Program-made: the position numbers and the translations under genes
In this document: in pieces, positions 9,272 to 15,553 of the stretch
Layout: each line of letters opens with the position of its first letter
Position numbering within the stretch: the stretch's first letter is position 1
The notes under the pieces: model-generated
What the model was told of the DNA's origin: nothing
Seen by the model: the letters and a program-made list of their open reading frames with translations, nothing else
Database searches by the model: none
NCBI GenBank assembly: GCA_035945435.1
Contig: DASZAF010000031.1
Coordinates: forward strand, 81,913-117,666
Source: Candidatus Saccharimonadales bacterium
GTDB taxonomy: Bacteria > Patescibacteriota > Saccharimonadia > Saccharimonadales > DASZAF01
Length of the DNA: 35,754 bases
Direction of reading: 5' to 3'

Positions 9272-9721
9272 ATGTTTACGTCTACACCACACTTTGCCAA
9301 GAACGTATTTTTCAGCTGCATTGACGACCGATTGTCGAACGCCCACGCTGAGTTTATTAAGAATATCGGCGGCGCGTTCGCAATAGCTATTGCGGGTGGC
9401 GGACTCGCCTTGCTCTCGCCGGACGACCGAAAGGTCGCGCTTAAAGAGATCGCTCTCGCCTACATGATCAATAAGATTGACCATGTGTATCTCGAAAGCC
9501 ATATGGAGTGTGGCGCATACAAGTTCGCAGGGGTCCACTTCAACGATCCTGAACAGGAACTCGAGTGCCTTTACAGTGATCTTGATAAAGCTGCCGCTGC
9601 CGTTCGGACGGAACTACTTCGCGCGGGCGCGAAATCAGACGAGGTTGAAGTGACGGTTCGTGTAGTCGATACGGACGGCCACGTTGTGCAGCGGGCGAAA
9701 ACACTTCAACCCCAGGCGTAA
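9272..9721 (+). CDS. Minimal beta-carbonic-anhydrase-like protein
   Basis: A 149-aa soluble protein with the zinc-site signature of beta-carbonic anhydrases: Cys16-x-Asp18-x-Arg20 (SCIDDRL) and His77-x-x-Cys80 (SHMECG). The Asp-Arg pair is the catalytic dyad and Cys/His/Cys would hold Zn2+. Known beta enzymes are about 190-230 aa, so this is a short version with a reduced N-terminus and helical core. It could hydrate CO2 or, like some small family relatives, do something else. The site is complete, so activity is plausible. It is flanked by small transport genes. Confidence 0.65.
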   Translation: MFTSTPHFAKNVFFSCIDDRLSNAHAEFIKNIGGAFAIAIAGGGLALLSPDDRKVALKEIALAYMINKIDHVYLESHMECGAYKFAGVHFNDPEQELECLYSDLDKAAAAVRTELLRAGAKSDEVEVTVRVVDTDGHVVQRAKTLQPQA

Positions 9722-9730
9722 CGCGCAGAA

Positions 9731-9928
9731 TTATATGTAATCGCCCCAGTTCGGTCCAGACGGCGGCGTAGCGTCGTTTCTGTAGAAAACACCTCCGTGC
9801 GAACGATACTCCTGGGGCCCACCCAGAAGTTGAAGCGTTCGTCGAATCGCGGCTCTTGCCATGATCAATAGCCGCGGGAGACGGCGTTCTCGATTGTCTG
9901 TTGGGTTGTGATCTACTTCTGGATTCAT
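9731..9928 (-). CDS. Small basic protein, function unknown
   Basis: A 65-aa protein with an Arg-rich middle (RERRLPRLLIMARAAIRRTL) and a polar Gly/Pro-containing C-terminus ending WGDYI. No family recognised. Support for a real gene comes from a minus-strand TATACT box exactly 6 nt before its ATG, the same leaderless spacing seen elsewhere. It also fills a gap between two convincing genes. It shares a 40-bp divergent promoter region with the SemiSWEET gene at 9969. A longer minus-strand frame across 9540-10013 looks like a shadow. Confidence 0.5.
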   Translation of the reverse strand: MNPEVDHNPTDNRERRLPRLLIMARAAIRRTLQLLGGPQEYRSHGGVFYRNDATPPSGPNWGDYI

Positions 9929-9934
9929 GAAGAA

Positions 9935-9940
9935 AGTATA
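9935..9940 (-). promoter_or_regulatory. -10 box (TATACT) of leaderless 65-aa gene
   Basis: TATACT on the minus strand, 6 nt, then ATG. It lies 16 bp from the opposite-strand -10 box of the divergent gene. Confidence 0.5.
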
Positions 9941-9956
9941 GTACTTTTTCGCATGC

Positions 9957-9962
9957 TATAGT
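9957..9962 (+). promoter_or_regulatory. -10 box (TATAGT) of leaderless second SemiSWEET gene
   Basis: TATAGT is followed by 6 nt and a GTG start codon. With the minus-strand box at 9935-9940 it forms a compact divergent promoter. Confidence 0.5.
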
Positions 9963-9968
9963 GAATTT

Positions 9969-10301
9969 GTGCACTACTTGGGTCTCAGACATAAATCGGA
10001 ACACCAACATCAACTCGACCGACCACCAAAATCAGATTACTTGGTCTTTCTCGATAAACTGACCTTCGTGGTTGGCATTATCGGGCCGTTTACAGTTCTT
10101 CCCCAGATATATAGTATCTTTTCGACTAAGTCGGCCTCAGGCGTCTCACTCACAACCTGGCTTCTCATCTTTATCGTGACGTTTCCATGGATTCTCTATG
10201 GCGTGGCGCATAAAGACAAAAGCATTATTGTTAGCTTTATACTCTGGGAAGTTGTCAACTTGACCGTCGTCACTGGTGTCGTTATGTACGGACACGTCTA
10301 G
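9969..10301 (+). CDS. Second SemiSWEET-type sugar transporter (PQ-loop protein)
   Basis: A 110-aa membrane protein with a 20-residue polar N-terminus and three transmembrane helices (about 25-48, 57-76 and 83-105). The PQ motif occurs in IGPFTVLPQIYSIFSTKSASG, followed by SLTTWLLIFIVTFPWILYGVAH, as in SemiSWEETs. It differs clearly from the copy at 8050, so the pair is not a recent duplication. The GTG start lies 6 nt after TATAGT. It ends 2 nt before the convergent gene. Confidence 0.85.
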   Translation: MHYLGLRHKSEHQHQLDRPPKSDYLVFLDKLTFVVGIIGPFTVLPQIYSIFSTKSASGVSLTTWLLIFIVTFPWILYGVAHKDKSIIVSFILWEVVNLTVVTGVVMYGHV

Positions 10302-10303
10302 AT

Positions 10304-10798
10304 TTAGGCCGCATCCCTATTTTCCCAGACGACCTCCTCTTCGGACCCCTGATCCCGGAAAATCTTCCGGCCCTCTACGTGGTAACTGCGATAAACTCCT
10401 CTACCTTCACCTCGGATAAAGGCCATCGCTTCCTTGTGCCTCGGTTGGGTCCGAGCAAAAGCGGCAAAGTATGGGCCGGTCCAAGCGCAGTAGGATAAGC
10501 CGTCTCCCTCAGGAGATAGTTCATTGTCTGGCTCGTAATGGTAAAACCCGGGCATCAGCATAGCCTCTTGAGTTGCAGCACTATCTAAAGAAAGAAGTCG
10601 CTCAACCACCCAGCTTGCTGCCGCAAGGTTACGTCTTGAGCGGAACGATACAATATACAAGCCGCTTGGTCCCGTCTCGATAACCCCGTCGCCCCAAGTG
10701 AATGCATGCTCAATTGGCTGACTGCGAAAGTCGGGTCCTACTGGCACGATCCGCTCTGGATCTATACAGCCGCCTCCAAGTGATCGTATCCTTGACAT
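10304..10798 (-). CDS. Conserved-looking soluble protein of unknown function
   Basis: A 164-aa protein without signal peptide or membrane segments and rich in aromatic residues. It has segments such as SLGGGCIDPERIVPVGPDFR at the N-terminus and CAWTGPYFAAFARTQPRH in the middle. I do not recognise it. It follows the class-V PLP gene on the same strand with a 45-nt gap holding a palindrome, so it may be read through from that operon or from its own promoter. Confidence 0.6.
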   Translation of the reverse strand: MSRIRSLGGGCIDPERIVPVGPDFRSQPIEHAFTWGDGVIETGPSGLYIVSFRSRRNLAAASWVVERLLSLDSAATQEAMLMPGFYHYEPDNELSPEGDGLSYCAWTGPYFAAFARTQPRHKEAMAFIRGEGRGVYRSYHVEGRKIFRDQGSEEEVVWENRDAA

Positions 10799-10805
10799 AT
10801 TTTGT

Positions 10806-10818
10806 ATTGTGACACAAT
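10806..10818. promoter_or_regulatory. 13-bp palindrome upstream of unknown gene
   Basis: ATTGTG-A-CACAAT is a perfect palindrome with 6-bp arms, located 8-20 nt upstream of the 164-aa gene's start codon and overlapping where its promoter would be. Candidate operator; the regulator is unknown. Confidence 0.35.
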
Positions 10819-10843
10819 TGAGGGTGTGATTTCTAGCACTGTT

Positions 10844-11974
10844 TTATTTATATTCGGCTATGCTGAGAGATTGATGATTATCGATCCATTCCCGAGTTAA
10901 GCGGGCCAGTTCTTCAACATCGTCAATTGAAGTCTCATGGATAAATGATAATCGCACGACATCTTTGATCGGTTTTACATAAACAGAGTGTTGCTTGAGA
11001 TAGTTAGTTAAGCCGACAGGGTCGTTAACTTTCATAGAAACAATATTCCCCTGATTCTCACCGTGATCTATGAAGGGAATGTCATATCTTGTAAGACATG
11101 ACTTAATTTCGGCCAGCAGCTGCTTGTTCTTGGCTTCGATTGCCTCAATGCCTAGTTCATTAACGTGTTTTAAGGCGGCTAGTAGCGCAACTATACCTGG
11201 GAGGTTCTGCGTGCCATCCTGGAACCGAGCCGTAGTCGGCTTGAGTGCGTACGAGTCTTCATCAAATCGCTCCATGCTCCGAATGCCGACTTTAACGTCA
11301 TTCAGTTTTCCGAGTGTTTTACGATTGACGTACATAAATCCCGTTCCAGGACCCGCTTGTAAGTATTTCTGTCCCCCACAAACGAAGATGTCGACAGATA
11401 GCTGCTGGAGGTCGATCTTGCGTACCCCGACCGTCTGGACGGCATCAATAACCAGGTAAATTCCCTTTTCACTACATGTCTTTGCGAGATACTCCAGGTC
11501 TGCCGTGTATCCATCGTAGTATTGGGTTGAAGAGACTGAGATTGCCTTAGTCTTTGGGCTGATAGTATCCATAAGAGCTTGGAAAGCACGGACGTTGTCA
11601 GTTCCCTTTATAACAGTAACAATTACACCGTCTTTTCGCTTCCTGAGCCAACTTAACAGATTGGCAGGATACTCATTCCCCATTACCAACACCTCGTCAC
11701 CCGGCTTAAGTGGCAGAGCCTCGCTAGCGATATGTATGCCCTCGGTTGTGTTCTTAAGGTATGTGATCTCGTCTGGATGGCAGTTCAAAAGCTTGGCAGC
11801 TTCTTTGGCTAACTCATCTGAGAGAGGATCATACATGTAGAGCACGTCTGGCGGGCCGATAGTATAGAAGTCGTCGAGGTACTGACGTACTGCTCTGTAA
11901 GCGTATTCGCCCATGGGGGCGACAGTTGCATAACAGAACAGCTTCTTATCACTGATTGTTGTGGTTAAAGCCAT
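10844..11974 (-). CDS. Class-V PLP-dependent aminotransferase/lyase (cysteine desulfurase/IPN-epimerase fold)
   Basis: A 376-aa fold-type I PLP enzyme. Visible are the cofactor-contacting segment NTTEGIHIASEAL, the Asp that binds the pyridine nitrogen in VIDAVQTVG, and the Schiff-base lysine in CGGQKYLQAGPGTGFMYV. The sulfur-transfer cysteine loop of IscS/SufS is not seen, so a canonical cysteine desulfurase is unlikely. Isopenicillin-N-epimerase-like, cysteine-sulfinate desulfinase-like or sugar-linked lyase functions are open. Its start overlaps the end of the SQD1-like gene by 10 nt, so the two are translationally coupled and probably share a pathway. Confidence 0.85.
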   Translation of the reverse strand: MALTTTISDKKLFCYATVAPMGEYAYRAVRQYLDDFYTIGPPDVLYMYDPLSDELAKEAAKLLNCHPDEITYLKNTTEGIHIASEALPLKPGDEVLVMGNEYPANLLSWLRKRKDGVIVTVIKGTDNVRAFQALMDTISPKTKAISVSSTQYYDGYTADLEYLAKTCSEKGIYLVIDAVQTVGVRKIDLQQLSVDIFVCGGQKYLQAGPGTGFMYVNRKTLGKLNDVKVGIRSMERFDEDSYALKPTTARFQDGTQNLPGIVALLAALKHVNELGIEAIEAKNKQLLAEIKSCLTRYDIPFIDHGENQGNIVSMKVNDPVGLTNYLKQHSVYVKPIKDVVRLSFIHETSIDDVEELARLTREWIDNHQSLSIAEYK

Positions 11975-13269
11975 GACCCCACTCCTATTTTCTGGAGTGA
12001 CTTACTGTAGGAGTTGCTAAGAGTGCGTACCTTACGCAAGGACCGTTTTATCCTGCGCGGGTCGATGTCGGACTCCTTAACGACCCAATCAACCTTCGGC
12101 ATAATAATTGATCGGTCTATATTTTCCTTGTAACGTTTCGTAAATTCGATCATCTTGCGAAGCTCATCTTCCAGCTTCTTATCCTTGTCCGCGTGGCTGT
12201 CCTTAACGGCCAGGTGTACTTCAACTTCACGGGCCAGCTTACCGAAGTTCTCTTGACGTGGATTCTTGACGTACTTAATCTTCACGGATGGGTCAATTGC
12301 AGCTATCTTCTCAGCGATCTCCTTGATTGTGAGACGGTGCGTGTAGTTATGAACTATGACATGTTTGCCGGGCTCGATATTCATCTCAGCGAGTCGTAGG
12401 AAATTGTCGATCGTGTCACTTAGGCTAATGAGGCCTGTCTTCTGTTCGCCATCACCGTAGACTGTTAGTGGATGACCGATGGCTAACTGGCAGATGAACC
12501 TGTTCAGCACGGTACTGAAGACCGCATCATAGTTGAAACGGGCTGACAGACCTCTGTGCCCTGCAGGGTGATTCTCGTCTATCGTTGCCCCAAAGATTGT
12601 AGACTGTTGGACAGTTACAACCCGAAGCCCCCAGATCTTGGCACAAAGATCATCTATTAAGAAGTCGCTGATCTTTGATTGGTGGTAGAAGTCCGTCGCC
12701 TGCATTGGTAGGTATGCGTCGACAACCCTATGAGTCTTGCCGTTGTGTTTGAATGTAAAGTCCTTCTTAGTTAACGGGACAAAGCTGGTATCGGAGTCCA
12801 TATAACAACCGGCTGATCCGAGCTTTATATACCGTATATTCTTATCTGTCTCAGCAATCGCCCACAGTACGTTCAGGTGCCCCACGATGTTATTCGAGAA
12901 TGTCTGAGCGGCATTACTCGGGCTTTTCATTGAGAATGGAGCTGATGGCTGTTGAGCTGCATTGATTATCAAGCCTGGACGGTACTTTTTAACTAACTTA
13001 GTAACGGCCTTCGGGTCTAAGAGTTCAGTTTTCTCGAATGAGAGGTTGGTTTTCCCGAATATACGTTTATACTCTGCAATCCGAGCTCTAGGACTTTTGA
13101 GTGGGACGAGGAGCTTTGCGTCGACTTCTCTTTCCCATTTTCTTTTTATCAGGTTATCTACGAGGATAACCTGTTTGTCAGTTCTGTTGGCGAAAGCAAG
13201 ACCCAGGCTCCACCCAAGGTAGCCATCACCGCCAAGAATAAGAATTGTCTGTTGATCGAGTTGTTTCAT
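11965..13269 (-). CDS. SQD1/Agl3-like NAD-dependent sugar-nucleotide epimerase (UDP-sulfoquinovose synthase-like)
   Basis: An extended short-chain dehydrogenase of 434 aa. The Rossmann motif is GGDGYLGW, identical in style to SQD1. The segment SAPFSMKSPSNAAQTFSNNI matches the 'SAPySM...Tq.NN' signature of UDP-sulfoquinovose synthases. The catalytic Tyr-x3-Lys is YHQSK; the Thr position appears as Ser in KLGSAGCY. SQD1 uses UDP-glucose, NAD and sulfite to make UDP-sulfoquinovose. The C-terminal 90 residues are a basic helical extension. The start was set at the internal ATG (13269), because a GTG at 13293 would add eight residues before the Rossmann strand. The true substrate is inference. Confidence 0.82.
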   Translation of the reverse strand: MKQLDQQTILILGGDGYLGWSLGLAFANRTDKQVILVDNLIKRKWEREVDAKLLVPLKSPRARIAEYKRIFGKTNLSFEKTELLDPKAVTKLVKKYRPGLIINAAQQPSAPFSMKSPSNAAQTFSNNIVGHLNVLWAIAETDKNIRYIKLGSAGCYMDSDTSFVPLTKKDFTFKHNGKTHRVVDAYLPMQATDFYHQSKISDFLIDDLCAKIWGLRVVTVQQSTIFGATIDENHPAGHRGLSARFNYDAVFSTVLNRFICQLAIGHPLTVYGDGEQKTGLISLSDTIDNFLRLAEMNIEPGKHVIVHNYTHRLTIKEIAEKIAAIDPSVKIKYVKNPRQENFGKLAREVEVHLAVKDSHADKDKKLEDELRKMIEFTKRYKENIDRSIIMPKVDWVVKESDIDPRRIKRSLRKVRTLSNSYSKSLQKIGVGSWL

Positions 13270-13341
13270 GCAATAATAAACCCACGTCTGCACACAAACA
13301 GACTGTTGTGTTATCGAGGAATATGATAGAACAAAGTAGAC

Positions 13342-13370
13342 AAAATGTCAATGCTTATTTATGACATTTT
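13342..13370. promoter_or_regulatory. Perfect 9-bp inverted repeat between epimerase and peroxiredoxin genes
   Basis: AAAATGTCA (13342-13350) and TGACATTTT (13362-13370), separated by 11 bp, put the half-sites 20 bp apart. This is the strongest operator-like element in the window. It lies in the divergent region between the SQD1-like gene and bcp, 67 bp upstream of the bcp start. A candidate TATACT box for bcp is at 13408-13413. Confidence 0.5.
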
Positions 13371-13436
13371 TGTGCTAGCCGCATATATACAGCAAATTTA
13401 GACACCATATACTTAACAGTCGAGGAGGAAAGTAAC

Positions 13437-13895
13437 GTGACACAAGCACCTAACTTTAAGTTAGCTGACCAGGATGGGGTGATTCGTAGTCTTGACGACT
13501 ATCAGGGGAAATGGCTCGTTCTCTACTTCTACCCCAAGGACGACACTCCAGGTTGCACGAAAGAAGCCTGCAGCTTTCGAGATGCCAGGGAGGTTATCAT
13601 GCAACTTGGCCACACGGAAGTAGTTGGCGTAAGTAAGGATTCAGTTACTTCGCATAAAAAGTTTGCTGTTAAACAGAGTTTAAACTTTACACTTCTCAGC
13701 GATCCAGATCATCAAACCATCGAGGCTTATCACTCTTGGTCGCCACATAAGTTTATGGGACATGAGTATATGGGCACCAAGCGAAACACGTTTATTATCG
13801 ATCCATCTGGCGCCATTGTTAAGGAGTATGAAGGCGTCAATCCCCAAGACCACATCGCACAAATCTTAGCTGATCTAAAAGAATTGCAGGCATAG
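13437..13895 (+). CDS. bcp: Thiol peroxidase of the Bcp/PrxQ family
   Basis: A 152-aa atypical 2-Cys peroxiredoxin that reduces hydrogen peroxide and organic peroxides in the cytosol. The peroxidatic cysteine is C40 in TPGCTKEAC and the resolving cysteine is C45, the Bcp spacing. Other family features are FYPKDDTPGC, VGVSKDS and FIIDPSGAI. Length is normal. The GTG start is fixed by a strong GAGGAGG ribosome-binding site about 9 nt upstream. An inverted repeat further upstream may mediate redox control. Confidence 0.95.
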   Translation: MTQAPNFKLADQDGVIRSLDDYQGKWLVLYFYPKDDTPGCTKEACSFRDAREVIMQLGHTEVVGVSKDSVTSHKKFAVKQSLNFTLLSDPDHQTIEAYHSWSPHKFMGHEYMGTKRNTFIIDPSGAIVKEYEGVNPQDHIAQILADLKELQA

Positions 13896-13930
13896 AGACC
13901 TTCGTTTAACTCTTCGAGAATTCAGCTATA

Positions 13931-14914
13931 TTAGCTGGGTAAGTATTTTTTGTAGAAGTAAAAGCCCGGCGGCAGGCTTATGAGTAGGTTGAGGATCCTA
14001 TAAACAAGCGTCACCGATACAGCTAATGCAAGCGGTTGTCCTAAAGCCACAAGTGTACCCGCCATACCAAGCTCAAACACACCAGTACTAAAGATTGCTC
14101 CTCCAAACAGACTTGCTATGTTGGCTAGCAAGTAGCTCATAATTGCGATACCGAAGCCAACAGTTTTGCCAAATGCGAGAAAGGCTAGATAGAATGTGAA
14201 GATCTCGATGACGATATAGATCATTGACCAGACAAATGGAGTCCACATCAATCTCTTCCGCTTGATGATCGCATGGTAACCGGCATAAAAGTCATTCACA
14301 AACTTCTCAACCGCTTGTTTCTCGAATCTTGCGAAAAGCCTCTTGAGACGCCTCTCAAGTAACTTTATAAACCGTCTCATCATCTGTTCGTGGTGAATAG
14401 CGGTTATGATAAGAATCGCCGCTGCTAGTATCCCTGCCACAGAGAATATCGTTATTCTGTAGATTGTGGGGCTAGTGTGCGAACCGAAGTATATCAAGGT
14501 GAGTCCAACAGGTAGCATCAGAAGCACTGCTAGTGAGCTGAATGCATAGCGTAGGAATTGTGCTAGGACGCCCTCCCCTCTCGGAACGTCTGGATATAGG
14601 ACCTGGGACAAGAATCCTGCCCCTGCAACACCCGCACTCGGCACGAGATAGTTAACGAAGTTCGTGGCCAATGCACCCTGAAAAAGACGACCGGTTTGAA
14701 TACTGTAGCCGAATACTTTAAGGATGGATTGATAATAGAGTGCGTTGATATAGTAGCTGGCTACCTGGACGACGATTATCGCGACGATTACATACCATCG
14801 GAGACCCTTTAAGAGGTGGACGAACGTGTTTAACTGATGGGTATTAAGCGCGATGATAACTGCTAGGCCTATGAGCCCTAAGAGTAGTAAGGTCGTGTGG
14901 ATTCTCAGTTTCAT
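13931..14914 (-). CDS. UPF0104/LPG-synthase-type integral membrane protein (flippase-like domain)
   Basis: A 327-aa polytopic protein with about eight hydrophobic helices. It resembles the transmembrane domain of lysylphosphatidylglycerol synthases (UPF0104), whose members modify or flip lipids. Typical features are the LLKGLRWYVIVAIIV start, the NFVNYLVPSAGVAGAGFLSQ segment and the C-terminal VTLVYRILNLLISLPPGFYFY. There is no C-terminal aminoacyl-transferase domain, so it is the short membrane-only version often linked to polyprenyl- or glycolipid transfer. The partner is not evident. Confidence 0.8.
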   Translation of the reverse strand: MKLRIHTTLLLLGLIGLAVIIALNTHQLNTFVHLLKGLRWYVIVAIIVVQVASYYINALYYQSILKVFGYSIQTGRLFQGALATNFVNYLVPSAGVAGAGFLSQVLYPDVPRGEGVLAQFLRYAFSSLAVLLMLPVGLTLIYFGSHTSPTIYRITIFSVAGILAAAILIITAIHHEQMMRRFIKLLERRLKRLFARFEKQAVEKFVNDFYAGYHAIIKRKRLMWTPFVWSMIYIVIEIFTFYLAFLAFGKTVGFGIAIMSYLLANIASLFGGAIFSTGVFELGMAGTLVALGQPLALAVSVTLVYRILNLLISLPPGFYFYKKYLPS

Positions 14915-14974
14915 TATGGACGAGACGGCTTTTCTATCTGTATTTTGTTGTTATGTCCCGCCGATCTCATTTGT

Positions 14975-14980
14975 TATGAT
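14975..14980 (+). promoter_or_regulatory. -10 box (TATGAT) of leaderless acetyltransferase gene
   Basis: TATGAT is followed by 6 nt and the GTG at 14987. This decides the start codon, because an upstream in-frame ATG (14897) would lie before the promoter and inside the divergent gene. Confidence 0.55.
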
Positions 14981-14986
14981 AACACT

Positions 14987-15493
14987 GTGAAGATACATTT
15001 TCGTCCGCTTAAGCGTGATGACTTTCCGCTGTTTATTAAGTGGCTAGCCAAACCGCATGTCAGTCGCTGGTGGAAAGAACCTGCCACCATGGAGCATGTC
15101 GAAACGAAATATGCTCCCGCTGTAGATGGCCATGATAAGACCGCCATGTTTATCGTTGAGGATGACGACAGACCCGTGGGTTTTATCCAATCATACTGGA
15201 TTGATGATTATCCTGAACACGCCGCCTCTGTACGAGTAAAAGCTGCCATAGGTGTAGATCTCTTTATCGGTGAGGAAGACCGTATCGGCAAAGGTTTCGG
15301 CCCGGCCCTTTTAAAGGCTTTTATTACAGATGTTATATCCTCCAAGTACCCTGATGCTCGAAGAGTGGTGGCTGACCCGAGCGTAGATAATCTTGCTTCA
15401 ATCCGCGCGTTTGAAAAGGCGGGTTTTTATAAGGGCGAAATCACGCGTGATGACGATGGGCCGGAGCAGCTGATGATAATCGATTTAGACTAG
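14987..15493 (+). CDS. GNAT acetyltransferase, AAC(6')/RimJ-like
   Basis: A 168-aa GCN5-related N-acetyltransferase using acetyl-CoA. The start IHFRPLKRDDFPLFIKWL and PHVSRWW are typical of the AAC(6')-like and siderophore-acyltransferase-like branch. The acetyl-CoA loop appears as RIGKGFGPALLKAFI, and DPSVDNLASIRAFEKAGF is the conserved C-terminal block. Whether it acts on aminoglycosides, proteins or small metabolites cannot be told. The GTG start follows a TATGAT box by 6 nt; upstream codons to 14897 would encode a non-matching tail. Confidence 0.85.
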   Translation: MKIHFRPLKRDDFPLFIKWLAKPHVSRWWKEPATMEHVETKYAPAVDGHDKTAMFIVEDDDRPVGFIQSYWIDDYPEHAASVRVKAAIGVDLFIGEEDRIGKGFGPALLKAFITDVISSKYPDARRVVADPSVDNLASIRAFEKAGFYKGEITRDDDGPEQLMIIDLD

Positions 15494-15504
15494 AGGTCGA
15501 CCCC

Positions 15505-15532
15505 TTGACACCACAAGCATAAAGACTATGAT
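15505..15532 (+). promoter_or_regulatory. Promoter of S53 peptidase gene
   Basis: TTGACA (15505-15510), a 16-bp spacer and TATGAT (15527-15532). Downstream AAAGGTG (15541-15547) is a good ribosome-binding site for the ATG at 15554 and excludes the GTG at 15545, which overlaps it. Confidence 0.75.
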
Positions 15533-15553
15533 TGGTGTGTAAAGGTGACAAAA

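Noticed and set aside
9540-10013. 157-aa minus-strand frame overlapping the carbonic-anhydrase-like gene
   Set aside because: It overlaps a gene with a full zinc-site signature and crosses the divergent promoter; its composition is Arg/Ser-rich and shadow-like. The shorter 65-aa frame (9731-9928) fits the promoter better.
10844-11974. Canonical cysteine desulfurase (IscS/SufS)
   Set aside because: The PLP lysine and fold match, but the mobile catalytic-cysteine loop is not seen and no Fe-S scaffold gene is adjacent.
14897-14986. Upstream ATG for the GNAT gene
   Set aside because: It lies inside the divergent membrane-protein gene and upstream of the TATGAT box; the GNAT domain begins right after the GTG at 14987.
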